Notes under the pieces: generated by a model
What the model was told of the DNA's origin: nothing
Database searches by the model: none
Seen by the model: the letters and a program-made list of their open reading frames with translations, nothing else
Position numbers and translations under genes: made by a program
Assembly: GCF_011927955.1 (NCBI RefSeq)
Contig: NZ_JAATJN010000001.1
Coordinates: 992,001 to 1,056,000 of the forward strand
Source: Brevibacterium marinum
Lineage (GTDB): Bacteria; Actinomycetota; Actinomycetes; Actinomycetales; Brevibacteriaceae
Reading direction: 5' to 3'
Length of the DNA: 64,000 nt
In this document: positions 8,454 to 16,926 of the stretch, piece after piece
How the letters are laid out: every line of letters starts with the position of its first letter
Position numbering within the stretch: the first letter of the stretch is position 1

Positions 8454-9365
8454 TCACTCGTCTTCGTCGGTGATCTCACTCTCGTAGGCGTCGGGGTTCT
8501 TCTTCAGCCACTCGGTGATGGCCTTCTCGCCCTCGTCCTCGTATTCGTTGACGACCAGGTCCTCGAGGTCACCGTACTGAGCATCATCGAGCTTGATCTT
8601 GCTGACGTAGTCGGCGGCGTCGGAGAATTCATCACTGAAGCCCTTGGTGGCTGTGAAGTGAAGCTTCTCGGGATCACCCATGGCACCCTTCGGATCCTTG
8701 AGGTCCTTGACCGGGTAGGCGTTGTTCGCCCAGAACGGACGCCACAGTGTGACGACGATGTCTTCTTCGGCGTCGGTGGCGTTGCCGAGCTCGGTGAGCA
8801 TGGCCGCAGTCGAGGAGGTGACGAGTTCGTACTCCTTGTCCAAGCCGTATTCGGGGAGCATCGAATCTTTGGTGGTCTTGGTCAGGCCCGCACCGGGCTC
8901 GATGCCGATGATCTCTCCGTTGAAGCGGTCTGCCTGTCCCTTGAGATCCTCGATCGAGTTGACGTCGTCCATGTATTTCGGCACCGCGATGGTGAGCACT
9001 GCGTTGTCGTAGTAGGCGCCGACGTCTTCGAGCTTGTCGCCGTACTCGTCCATGTATTGCTTGTGCGTGACCTCGGGCCACGACGAGGGGTACATGTCGA
9101 CATCGCCGTTGGCGACACCGGCATAGAGGACAGCAGCATCGGCGAAGGTTTCTGTCTCGACGTCGTATCCCATCTTTCCGAGCTGGTCTTCGAGCAGCAG
9201 AGAGATGCTCTGACCGTCGGTCCAGCCGGTGACATAGCCGAGCTTGATGGTGCCCTTGTCTCCGCCGCCTCCTTCGTCATTCGAGGCCTCCTGCGAACAA
9301 CCGGTCAGGGCCAGGCCGAGAGCTGCCACTCCGGCGACGAATGTTGTGAGGAATCTATTTTTCAT
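8454..9365 (-). CDS. proX: Glycine betaine/proline ABC transporter substrate-binding lipoprotein
   Basis: 303 aa. Signal peptide MKNRFLTTFVAGVAALGLA followed by lipobox LTGC, so the mature protein is lipid-anchored on the outer face of the membrane. The rest has the OpuAC/ProX fold with a ligand pocket: GYVTGWTDGQ, then DVDMYPSSWPEV. Start ATG 9365 is backed by AAAAGGAA; the same frame opens earlier at 9425 without a site. Last gene of a three-gene operon with permease and ATPase; binds quaternary ammonium osmoprotectants such as glycine betaine. Confidence 0.9.
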   Translation of the reverse strand: MKNRFLTTFVAGVAALGLALTGCSQEASNDEGGGGDKGTIKLGYVTGWTDGQSISLLLEDQLGKMGYDVETETFADAAVLYAGVANGDVDMYPSSWPEVTHKQYMDEYGDKLEDVGAYYDNAVLTIAVPKYMDDVNSIEDLKGQADRFNGEIIGIEPGAGLTKTTKDSMLPEYGLDKEYELVTSSTAAMLTELGNATDAEEDIVVTLWRPFWANNAYPVKDLKDPKGAMGDPEKLHFTATKGFSDEFSDAADYVSKIKLDDAQYGDLEDLVVNEYEDEGEKAITEWLKKNPDAYESEITDEDE

Positions 9366-9421
9366 GGCATGTTCCTTTTCTCTTGTATTCGACATCTTCT
9401 GTTTGTGACGGCTCGGGACGC

Positions 9422-10321
9422 TCACGCTTGTGCGGCCGTGGCCTTCTTCTTCGCGCTGCGTTTGCGGAATGCAGCGACGAGCGAGCGCGGATAGTCTTTC
9501 GCATTGCCCAAGGCAGCGGTTACGCGATCGAGGTAGACCGCGACAATCACCACACCGAGTCCGGCTTCGACGCCGAGGGGCAGATTCTGGGTGGCGACGG
9601 CCTCGACGACGTTCTTTCCCAAGCCGTCGGCACCGACGAAGCCGGCGATGACGGCCATTGCCAGCGCGAGCATGATGACCTGGTTGATGCCGGCCATGAT
9701 GGTCGGTGTGGCGAGAGGCAGCTGAACGCCTCTGAGGATCTGTCCCGGCGTGGCTCCGAAGGATTGGCCGGCCTCAACTGTCTCCGAGTCGACTCCTCGA
9801 ATTCCGAGTTCGGTGAACCGCACTCCTGGTGGCAGGGCGAAGATGACGGTTGAGACGAGGCCGGGGACCACGCCGATGCTGAAGAAGGTCACTGCTGGGA
9901 TCAGGTAGACGAATGCCGGCATGGTCTGCATGAAGTCGAGTACGGGCCGGATGAAGGCAGACGCAGTATCGTTCCTGGCGGCCAGGATGCCGACCGGGAT
10001 CGCGATGATGATCGCGATGACCGCAGCGATGATGATCAGCGCCAATGTCTGCATCGCGGGCACCCACTGATCCATGGTCATGATGAAGAACAGGGTGACC
10101 AGTGTGCCCAGCGCCATCTGCCAGGACCGCAGGATCCAACCGATGAGCGCGAGCAAGATGATGATGACCAGTGGGTGAAGGTCGACGAGTACCTCGGTGA
10201 GTCCCTCGATGAGGAAGGTGAAGAGGAAGGTGACGAAGTCGAAGAACCAGGAGATGTTCTCTTTGAGCCAGTCGAAGGCGACGTCGACCCAGGCCCCGAT
10301 CGGGATTCTGATGTTCTCCAT
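9422..10321 (-). CDS. proW: Glycine betaine/proline ABC transporter permease
   Basis: 299 aa, six or seven membrane helices. The EAA loop that docks on the ATPase reads EAGQSFGATPGQILRGVQLP near residue 195. The N-terminal about 40 residues (amphipathic, FDWLKENISWFFDF) match the ProW/OpuAB periplasmic-type extension. The C-terminus is strongly basic (KRSAKKK). Its ATG overlaps the ATPase stop (TAATG), so translation is coupled. It forms the membrane channel of the osmoprotectant importer. Confidence 0.9.
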   Translation of the reverse strand: MENIRIPIGAWVDVAFDWLKENISWFFDFVTFLFTFLIEGLTEVLVDLHPLVIIILLALIGWILRSWQMALGTLVTLFFIMTMDQWVPAMQTLALIIIAAVIAIIIAIPVGILAARNDTASAFIRPVLDFMQTMPAFVYLIPAVTFFSIGVVPGLVSTVIFALPPGVRFTELGIRGVDSETVEAGQSFGATPGQILRGVQLPLATPTIMAGINQVIMLALAMAVIAGFVGADGLGKNVVEAVATQNLPLGVEAGLGVVIVAVYLDRVTAALGNAKDYPRSLVAAFRKRSAKKKATAAQA

Positions 10322-11631
10322 TAGAAGGCGCCCTTCCTGTCTGCAGTTTCGGCCCCTGCGGCATCATCCGTCTCGGCGAGAACTTGATCGATGACGCCGG
10401 TATTCACCGGCGCAGCCCATTCCAAGGACGTCTCCTCGTTCGACTGTTCGTCGTTTCCGGTCTGATTGCCCAGCGCGGCCAACAGAGTGGCGCGGGGAAC
10501 GACTCCGACGAGATGTTCTTCGTCGTTCGTCACCGGAACGGGCAGAGGGGTCTCCGATGACGGAAGGAACAGGTCGATGAGCAGATCGTCCGGCGATGCC
10601 GGTGTCACGATCGGTTTGATGATCTCATCCAGGGTGGTCGCGCCCGCGCGAAGGTGGTCGATGCAATCGCGATCGCTGACGCCGCCGAGGAACTTCCGGT
10701 GACGATCGGTGACATAGATGGCCGAGGCGTTGCTCTCGCGCATACTGCGCAAGGCGACGCGGGGGCCGTTCTGGTTTGTAACGACCTGACGGGCCTTCTC
10801 CATGACGTTGCTGGCAGTGAGGACTCTGGCACGATCGACGTCGTGGACGAATTGGGCCACATAGTCATTGGCCGGATCGGTGAGTATCTCTTCCGGGGTG
10901 CCGACCTGGACGATGCGTCCATTGCGCATGACCGCGATCCGGTCACCGAGGAACATCGCTTCGTTGAGGTCGTGAGTGATGAAGATGATGGTCTTCTTGA
11001 GCTCGGACTGCAGGTCGACGAGCTGCTCCTGCATCTCACGTCGGATGAGAGGGTCCAGAGCGGAGAAAGCCTCGTCCATGAGCAGGATGTCTGTCTCGGC
11101 AGCAAGAGCACGCGCGAGGCCCACACGTTGCTGCATGCCGCCGGAGAGCTGTTCGGGGTACTTGTCGGCCCAGCCATCGAGGCCGACTGCCTTGAGCCAA
11201 CGATCCGCGGCTTTGTCTCGCTCGGCCTTGTCCGTCCCACGGATCTCAAGTGCGTAGGCCGCGTTGTCGCGAACCGTGCGGTGGGGGAGCAAGGCGAAGT
11301 GCTGGAACACCATTGAGACGTGCTCGCTGCGAGTCTTGCGCAGAGTGGGCGCATCGACCTTGGCTATATCGGTGCCCAGCACCTCGACCGAGCCCGCAGT
11401 CGGAGCCCACAGCCCGTTGAGCGTGCGGATCAGGGTGGACTTGCCCGAGCCTGACAGGCCCATGACGACGAAGATCTCGCCTGGTTCGACCTCAAAGCTC
11501 GCATCGATGACTGCGGCAGTGCCGAGTTTGGTGAGATCATCGCGATCTGCGCCTTCTTCGAGTCGTTTGACGACCTCATTCTGGCGCTTGCCGAAGACCT
11601 TGTAAACGTTTGATGCTTTGACAACGCTCAC
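10321..11631 (-). CDS. proV: Glycine betaine/proline ABC transporter ATPase with CBS pair
   Basis: 436 aa. Walker A GLSGSGKST, Q-loop, signature LSGGMQQRVG and Walker B ILLMDEAFSALD are all present, as is the N-terminal KLG...DASFEVEPGE typical of ProV/OpuAA. After residue about 280 a tandem CBS module follows (SAIYVTDRHRKFLGGV and PVTNDEEHLVGVV), which in OpuA-type systems senses ionic strength. The start is GTG 11631: AAGGAGGAAG precedes it at ideal spacing, while the open frame upstream has none. First gene of the operon. Confidence 0.92.
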   Translation of the reverse strand: MSVVKASNVYKVFGKRQNEVVKRLEEGADRDDLTKLGTAAVIDASFEVEPGEIFVVMGLSGSGKSTLIRTLNGLWAPTAGSVEVLGTDIAKVDAPTLRKTRSEHVSMVFQHFALLPHRTVRDNAAYALEIRGTDKAERDKAADRWLKAVGLDGWADKYPEQLSGGMQQRVGLARALAAETDILLMDEAFSALDPLIRREMQEQLVDLQSELKKTIIFITHDLNEAMFLGDRIAVMRNGRIVQVGTPEEILTDPANDYVAQFVHDVDRARVLTASNVMEKARQVVTNQNGPRVALRSMRESNASAIYVTDRHRKFLGGVSDRDCIDHLRAGATTLDEIIKPIVTPASPDDLLIDLFLPSSETPLPVPVTNDEEHLVGVVPRATLLAALGNQTGNDEQSNEETSLEWAAPVNTGVIDQVLAETDDAAGAETADRKGAF

Positions 11632-12003
11632 GTGCTTCCTCCTTACATTCTTGGCTGTCCGCAAGAACGAGAGGCTTCACCCCCGATTCTGCGAGCCGGC
11701 GGTGGTGGTCGATCCGAACCGGGTCGATCGCACACTCGCCTCACCGCACACGGATATCTCACTGCTCATTGTAGATTTGTTCAGCGATTACGCCATGAGT
11801 CATGTCGAGACATACCGGGGTTTTGAGCTTGTTCGGCTCTCTGACCTGGAGCGATACTGAACTATGCGTTACTTGATTGTTACAAACTCGGGTTGAGGCC
11901 CATGGGTATGTCCTTATCCGGTTTGTTAGATTGTGTGGATTTTTGATGCTGATCGCTCCGGTCCGCTCGTCCAGCAGATGCGGCGGCGTCCAGAAGGTGG
12001 CAC
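11632..12003. other. 372-base intergenic region upstream of the betaine operon
   Basis: No convincing gene. The stretch 11760-11945 is clearly poorer in GC than its surroundings. On the minus strand TACAAT (11773 to 11768) is a possible -10 for proV, but no good -35 is found 16-18 bases further up. Short open frames here have no ribosome-binding site. Confidence 0.5.
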
Positions 12004-12804
12004 TCAGGAAACGTCGTGCAGGAAACCGTTGATCTCGGGGTTGACCACCTCGGCGAACTCCTCGAAGAAGCCGTGCCGGCCGCCGCGGCAGATGAGGATC
12101 CGGGAATTCGCTATGCGCTCGTGCAGCAGGTGCGCGTTGTCGACGGGATTCATCAGGTCTTCGTCACCGTGGACGATGAGGGTGGCCGCTGTGATCTCCG
12201 GCAGACGGTCGAAGGCGTTGTGGCTGGCGCTGATGCGCAGATGCGCCGCCGACTCCTGGGGTGTCATCGTGTCATCGCCGAGGAGCTTGCTGCAGCGGGC
12301 AGCGCCCGTCCAGTCGGGAGTATAGAACAGCGAGAAGAGGTACTGCGTGTGCTCGCGTCCGCGCAGCCGGGCCAAGGACCGGCCGACCTCCCGTGGGCGT
12401 TTGATCGAGTGCGGCCCGCCCGGTGTCGTACATCCCAGGACCAGGGCGCTGACCCGATCGGGGAAATTCAGCGCCAGCATCTGGGCGATGCGCCCACCCA
12501 TCGACGTTCCGTACACGGCGGCCCGCGCGATGCCCAGCTGGTCGAGGACTTCGGCGGCGTCGGCGGCGAAGCTCGCGGTCGACAGCACACCCAACTCGCC
12601 GCGGCTGCCTCCGGTGCCGCGGTAGTCGAAGGTCACGGTGCGAAACTGCGGTTCGAAGTCCGAGCGCAGTCCGTCCCACCATGCGTGGGAGTTCGCCTGA
12701 CCTGGGAGGAGGAGCAGGGCGGGTGCCTGTGGCGGGCCGCTGACCTGGACTGCGAGCCGAAATCGGTCGCGGGTGGTGATGGTGTGCTGGTCCCTGGCGC
12801 TCAC
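12004..12804 (-). CDS. Alpha/beta hydrolase
   Basis: 266 aa. Oxyanion-hole region LLLPGQANSHAWWDGL, nucleophile elbow GTSMGG, acid GDEDLMN and base RGGRHGFF are in canonical order, so the Ser-Asp-His triad is intact. This is the 3-oxoadipate enol-lactonase/epoxide hydrolase-like branch; the substrate is unknown. GTG 12804 was chosen because GAAGGGGA lies about seven bases upstream and the longer frame runs into aroD on the other strand. Divergent from aroD, with about 50 bases between starts. Confidence 0.8.
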   Translation of the reverse strand: MSARDQHTITTRDRFRLAVQVSGPPQAPALLLLPGQANSHAWWDGLRSDFEPQFRTVTFDYRGTGGSRGELGVLSTASFAADAAEVLDQLGIARAAVYGTSMGGRIAQMLALNFPDRVSALVLGCTTPGGPHSIKRPREVGRSLARLRGREHTQYLFSLFYTPDWTGAARCSKLLGDDTMTPQESAAHLRISASHNAFDRLPEITAATLIVHGDEDLMNPVDNAHLLHERIANSRILICRGGRHGFFEEFAEVVNPEINGFLHDVS

Positions 12805-12841
12805 GTGCTGTTCCCCTTCACCGGTGCGGAGCCCGAACGAA

Positions 12842-12847
12842 TACGAT
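12842..12847 (+). promoter_or_regulatory. -10 box of leaderless aroD
   Basis: TACGAT, then six bases, then ATG 12854. No Shine-Dalgarno sequence is present, so transcription probably starts at or near the A of the start codon. Confidence 0.6.
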
Positions 12848-12853
12848 TGGGTC

Positions 12854-13720
12854 ATGAAGCAATTGTCGTTCCTCAACGGTGCCGGCCGCCCGGCCATCAT
12901 CGTTCCCGTCCAGGCGAGCGAGCCGGATGAGATCGTGCGGCACTGCTGGGACATTGCCGGCACCGGCCTCGTCGACGTCGTCGAATGGCGCATCGATCCG
13001 TTCATCACCCGGATCTCGGGCAATGGCAGTGCCGCGGGTGCCGGCGGGAGCGAAGCCCGCGAGCTCGCCGAGGCCGTCTTGGGCGTGGTCCCGGACGTCG
13101 CCGCAGCAGGACTGCCGGTGCTCATCACGCTGCGCACGGGATTCGAAGGAGGAGCCGCCGAGGTCGGCGAGGACGACTACGCGCAGTTCCTCTCTGTGTT
13201 CATCACCGGGCTGCGGAACCGGGGCGCGACCCAGACCGCCACCGGAGATTCCGGGCAGACCGCCACCGGAGGGTCGGGGCAAGGACAGGGGACGGAAGCG
13301 CGATTGGCCCTCGACGTCGAGATCGATCGCCGGGGAGCGAGTGAACTCATTGCCCTGGCTCACGAGTACGGTCTTCCGGTTGTGGCCTCACACCACGACT
13401 TTGCGGACACCGCCTCGGCCGAAACCCTGCTGGCTAAGTTCACCGCGATGGCCGGAGCCGATGCAGATGTGGCGAAGATCGCGATGATGCCGCGATCGCG
13501 GGCCGATGTCGCGAGACTGCTGCGTGCCACCGCCGAGGCGGATCAGACCCTCGAAACTCCCGTGATCGGGATCTCCATGGGCCGGCTGGGCAGAACCAGT
13601 CGGATCATGGGCGCGGACTTCGGCAGCCGTGCATCCTTTGCGCAGCTGGGTGAGCCCTCGGCTCCCGGCCAGATCGCAGTTGCGGACCTGGCCGGGATGT
13701 TCGACCGGCTCTACGGCTGA
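12854..13720 (+). CDS. aroD: Type I 3-dehydroquinate dehydratase
   Basis: 288 aa. Shikimate pathway step 3: dehydroquinate to dehydroshikimate through a Schiff base. DVVEWRID, LDVEID, the catalytic His in SHHDF, the Schiff-base Lys in VAKIAMM and the GISMGRLGRTSR / FGSRASFAQ phosphate-side motifs are present. Two Gly/Ser-rich inserts occur, one after residue 55 and one near residues 126-145; the second is encoded by a 24-base tandem duplication (13232-13279). They make the protein about 35 residues longer than typical AroD. Start is the leaderless ATG 12854. Confidence 0.92.
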   Translation: MKQLSFLNGAGRPAIIVPVQASEPDEIVRHCWDIAGTGLVDVVEWRIDPFITRISGNGSAAGAGGSEARELAEAVLGVVPDVAAAGLPVLITLRTGFEGGAAEVGEDDYAQFLSVFITGLRNRGATQTATGDSGQTATGGSGQGQGTEARLALDVEIDRRGASELIALAHEYGLPVVASHHDFADTASAETLLAKFTAMAGADADVAKIAMMPRSRADVARLLRATAEADQTLETPVIGISMGRLGRTSRIMGADFGSRASFAQLGEPSAPGQIAVADLAGMFDRLYG

Positions 13721-13724
13721 TCGC

Positions 13725-14024
13725 TCAGTCGCTCGTCTCGTCGATCGGCTTCTGGAACTTCTTGGGCAGAGCCTCATCGCCGAAGCTGTTGCGAACGGTG
13801 GTGGCGGCAATGCGCTGAGCGACGAGCCGTGCCACAGCGACGCCGACACCGGAGACGATGGTCCAGGCGAGGGCCTCGGACATCGAGATCTCATCATCGA
13901 CGGGGTTGTTCGGTGCGGGGCGTTTGGTCGACTTCTCCCAGGCGAAGGTCAACGCCTTGCGAGCCACGAATGTCGCCGCAATGGGCGCTCCGACGCCGAT
14001 GATCTGCCAAGCGAGCTTTCCCAT
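13725..14024 (-). CDS. DUF4235 membrane protein
   Basis: 99 aa. Begins MGKLAWQIIGVGAPIAATF, a first membrane helix, with a second helix near residues 50-70 (ALAWTIVSGVGVAVARLVAQRI). This is the actinobacterial DUF4235 family, of unknown function. GGAAAGGA precedes ATG 14024. Its stop is only four bases from that of aroD, with which it converges. Confidence 0.8.
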   Translation of the reverse strand: MGKLAWQIIGVGAPIAATFVARKALTFAWEKSTKRPAPNNPVDDEISMSEALAWTIVSGVGVAVARLVAQRIAATTVRNSFGDEALPKKFQKPIDETSD

Positions 14025-14206
14025 GCTCTGTCCTTTCCTGAGACGTTGTGTCTGCGACGACGATGCGCCGCGACGATATCGCTGGGGTGCGAATCCGTAC
14101 GAGTCCACACTAGCGCAGGAGATCCGACGGCCGAACTTCATACTTTCGACGGATGTGCGGTGCCCGCGCAGCCGATAGATTGGACTTCAGTATGAGAGGA
14201 GGGGCA

Positions 14207-14506
14207 ATGCTCACGAGATGGAAGATCGCGATCGTGACCGGGCTGTTCGTCGTGGGCGCGCTGAGTTTCCTCCTGGGGCTCTTCCCGACCTTCGCCGGGA
14301 TCTTCTGGATCCTGTGGTTCACCGGATGCGGAGCCTGCATCCTCGCCTTGGTCCTGACGGTCCTCGTCCCGACGCATCGTCCCGCGGTAAGCCGTCCAGT
14401 GGCGAGTCGTTCTGCGGTGCGTCGTTCCGTGACCGATCCGCCGGTGACCGGCGGCCCGGCGGCGGACTCCGCGACCGGGTCGGCCGACGGCGTCAGCCGG
14501 CCATGA
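14207..14506 (+). CDS. Small two-helix membrane protein, unknown function
   Basis: 99 aa. Two hydrophobic helices (IAIVTGLFVVGALSFLLGLF and FWILWFTGCGACILALVLTV) and a low-complexity cytoplasmic tail rich in Arg, Ser, Val and Pro. GAGAGGAGGGG just before ATG 14207 fixes the start. Its 3' end overlaps the end of pabC on the other strand by 14 bases. I do not recognise the family. Confidence 0.6.
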   Translation: MLTRWKIAIVTGLFVVGALSFLLGLFPTFAGIFWILWFTGCGACILALVLTVLVPTHRPAVSRPVASRSAVRRSVTDPPVTGGPAADSATGSADGVSRP

Positions 14507-15380
14507 TCACCCGCTGCAGCTTCGACGTCAGCTCCTCGTCGCGCGCGATGGGGTTGCCGTCCAGCTGATTGAGAGTCACGGCCGTGCGCATCGATGACAC
14601 ATACCAGGCTCCGTCGGCGGCGATGACATCGCCGAGGCCGAAGTCCGCGTATTCGGCCGTGAGCCCGAGCTCTCCTGCATGGTCGAAGACCAGACGCTGG
14701 GTAGTGCCGGAGAGCAGCCCGGCCTCCGGATTCGGTGTGAGGAGGCGCTCGCCTCGGCGGATGATGAGATTGGATGTCGGTCCCTCGAGGACGACGCCGT
14801 CGTGGGAGACGAACAGAGCCTCGTCGGCTCCCTGCTCCGCGGCGTACCTGCCCGCGGCCTGGTTGACCGCGTAGGAGAGGGTCTTGGCGCCGATGAGCAG
14901 CCATGGCGCCTTGCTGCCGAGGTAGGCGTCGTAGCCGCGATCGAGGCTGACGGCGGAGATGCCCTGCGTCCGGGCCCGCGTGATCTTGCCATCGACGGGG
15001 ACGTTGAATGCCCAGCCGCGCGGGCTCTGGCTCCCGTCCGGATTCTGGCTCCCGCGTGAGCACGCGTAGCGGACCCCGAACTCGGTGTTCAGCGGATCGG
15101 CCGCCCGCACCTTCGCGATCACGGCCTCGAGGGCACGGTTCCACAGCTCCGGGTCCGGGTCGGGCAGGCCCAGCGCCGAGGCGGATGCGCCGAACCGTGC
15201 GAAGTGGCGTTCCCGAGACACGACGGTCACGTCCGCATCGTCGAGGCGCACGAGCACGGTCTCGAAGATGCCGTCGCCGCGGTGGGCGGACAGATCCGTG
15301 ACGGGAAGCTGCGGCGCGTCGAGGTCGGCGGCCTCGACGGTGGAAGCAGCAGGGTCGATGAGGACAAGGGCATCGGTCAT
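14493..15380 (-). CDS. pabC: 4-amino-4-deoxychorismate lyase, class IV PLP enzyme
   Basis: 295 aa. Fold-type IV PLP enzyme: HRGDGIFETVLV near residue 34, catalytic Lys in GAKTLSYAVN, and EGPTSNLIIRR holding the cofactor phosphate loop. It makes 4-aminobenzoate and pyruvate in folate synthesis; branched-chain or D-amino-acid aminotransferases are close relatives. Leaderless: TAGACT (15392 to 15387), six bases, ATG 15380. Confidence 0.8.
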   Translation of the reverse strand: MTDALVLIDPAASTVEAADLDAPQLPVTDLSAHRGDGIFETVLVRLDDADVTVVSRERHFARFGASASALGLPDPDPELWNRALEAVIAKVRAADPLNTEFGVRYACSRGSQNPDGSQSPRGWAFNVPVDGKITRARTQGISAVSLDRGYDAYLGSKAPWLLIGAKTLSYAVNQAAGRYAAEQGADEALFVSHDGVVLEGPTSNLIIRRGERLLTPNPEAGLLSGTTQRLVFDHAGELGLTAEYADFGLGDVIAADGAWYVSSMRTAVTLNQLDGNPIARDEELTSKLQRVIMAG

Positions 15381-15386
15381 ACCGAC

Positions 15387-15392
15387 AGTCTA
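15387..15392 (-). promoter_or_regulatory. -10 box of leaderless pabC
   Basis: TAGACT on the minus strand, six bases before the ATG at 15380; no ribosome-binding site. Confidence 0.55.
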
Positions 15393-15429
15393 GGTTCTCG
15401 AGCGGGCCTCAGGCTGTGTGGCAGGTGGA

Positions 15430-16536
15430 TCAGCCGCCGCTGACGCCGAAGAGGAGGCCGAGCACGTAGGTCACGGCCGCCGCGCCGAATCCCACGGCGA
15501 GCTGACGCAGGGCCCGCGGTCCCGGGGCGGTGCCCGAGAGCAGGCCGACGGTGCCGCCGGTGAAGAGGAGCGCGATGCCGACGAGTCCGGCCGAGAGGAT
15601 CACCGCGGACAGTCCCGTCATGCCGAAGGCATAGGGGAGAATCGGGATGAGTGCGCCCGAGGAGAAGAAGCCGAAGCTCGACAGCGCCGCCCCCAGGCCT
15701 GTGCCCAACTCGTCGCGGTCGACGCCGGAGTCGAGGCTGGGCAGCCGCGGGGCCCTCTGGTTCTTGGCCGCGGCGATGGTCTTGTGGGCGCGGGCGTCGG
15801 CTGCGGGAGATTCCATGCCCCGGGCGCGGAAGACCAGCGAAAGCTCATTGGCGTCGATGTTGAGATCGGCCAGGGCGTGGCGGGATTCGGGATCCGGGGT
15901 CGAGGCGTCGAGCAGCTCGCGCTGGGAGCGCACCGAGATGTACTCCCCGGCCCCCATCGACAGAGCCCCGGCAAGCAGCCCGGAGACGCCGGTGAGCAGA
16001 ATGACGTGGTTGCTCACTCCCGCGGCCCCGACGCCGAGGACGAGGGCGAGGTTGGAGACGAGCCCGTCATTGGCGCCGAAGACCGCGGCACGGAAGTTGC
16101 CCGACAGGCGGGCTCGGGAACGGGCCGCGAGAGCACGGACCACCTCGGCGTGGATCCGCTCATCCGCGGCCATCTCCGCCGATGCGGCGTCATCGTCGTC
16201 ATAGGGCGAACTCGTCTCCGACTGCTGCGCGAGCGCGAGGACGAAGACCGACCCGAAGAGCCGCCCCAGAAAGGCGAGGCCCAGCGTGATCAGATCGGGG
16301 GCGCGCTTCTTCCCGGCCCGCTCGCCGAGGAGGTCGATCCAATGCTCCTGATGCCGGGATTCGGCCGTGGCCAGTCCCAGGAGGATCTCCCGATCCTCAC
16401 CGGAGCGGCGCTCGGCCAGATCGCGGTAGACGCGCTCCTCGAGCCGCTCGTTTGCGAGGTACCTCTGCCAGCGTCGGATGGTCCTGCGATCGGGCTCATG
16501 GGGTGCGTCGGGGACCGTCGATTCATTGTTCATCAC
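15430..16536 (-). CDS. Ferritin-like/VIT1 fusion iron or manganese transporter
   Basis: 368 aa. Residues about 20-140 form a rubrerythrin-like four-helix domain with metal motifs ERVYRDLAERR, AESRHQEHW and ADERIHAEVV. The C-terminal half is a VIT1/CCC1 vacuolar iron transporter domain (GANDGLVSNLALVLGV, GALSMGAGEYISVRSQ) with five membrane helices. Such fusions export Fe(II) or Mn(II), with the soluble domain collecting metal. The start is GTG 16536, seven bases after TAGAAT, with an in-frame ATG immediately following. Confidence 0.85.
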   Translation of the reverse strand: MMNNESTVPDAPHEPDRRTIRRWQRYLANERLEERVYRDLAERRSGEDREILLGLATAESRHQEHWIDLLGERAGKKRAPDLITLGLAFLGRLFGSVFVLALAQQSETSSPYDDDDAASAEMAADERIHAEVVRALAARSRARLSGNFRAAVFGANDGLVSNLALVLGVGAAGVSNHVILLTGVSGLLAGALSMGAGEYISVRSQRELLDASTPDPESRHALADLNIDANELSLVFRARGMESPAADARAHKTIAAAKNQRAPRLPSLDSGVDRDELGTGLGAALSSFGFFSSGALIPILPYAFGMTGLSAVILSAGLVGIALLFTGGTVGLLSGTAPGPRALRQLAVGFGAAAVTYVLGLLFGVSGG

Positions 16537-16543
16537 TGCTCGG

Positions 16544-16549
16544 ATTCTA
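16544..16549 (-). promoter_or_regulatory. -10 box of leaderless VIT1 fusion gene
   Basis: TAGAAT on the minus strand, seven bases before GTG 16536. Confidence 0.55.
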
Positions 16550-16926
16550 GTCGGAGACGCCCATTGAATTCAACACTTGCGCAATCGACTAAGTATCGGT
16601 TGTTATCGTTTCGTTACCTCATAGGCGCTGAGGATGCACTAGATTAAAGCTCAATGTGAGTTGTGTCACCGTTTCGTTATAGAAGTATGTATTTCGTTAC
16701 TCATGGCGAAACGCGAGAATCAAGCTTCCCCTTGAGCTCGACGGGTCGGCACCGCTGCTGTTGTGAATGTCGACGGTGCCGGTGCCGTCACTTCGCGTTC
16801 AGCTTTTCGCGCGCTGCGATCACCGGGCAGGCGACGTTCGACCCGAGCGGTTGGAGATGTCCGCTCGTCGACGTGTGTGAGGAGTCATGAAGGTTCGTCT
16901 GGCACCTGAGGAGCGAAAGGAACTCT
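16550..16926 (+). promoter_or_regulatory. AT-rich regulatory region of the M28 peptidase gene with three TTTCGTTA repeats
   Basis: No gene is visible in this stretch. Bases 16565-16705 are markedly AT-rich. TTTCGTTA occurs at 16609-16616, 16672-16679 and 16692-16699, spaced 63 and 20 bases (close to whole helical turns). Several TA-rich -10-like hexamers lie between them. A peptidase RBS (AAAGGAAC) is near 16916-16923. Confidence 0.45.

Noticed and set aside
8454-11631. Taurine/sulfonate or choline-type importer instead of betaine
   Set aside because: The CBS-bearing ATPase, the ProW-like permease N-terminus and the OpuAC-type binding protein together fit the glycine betaine/proline class best.
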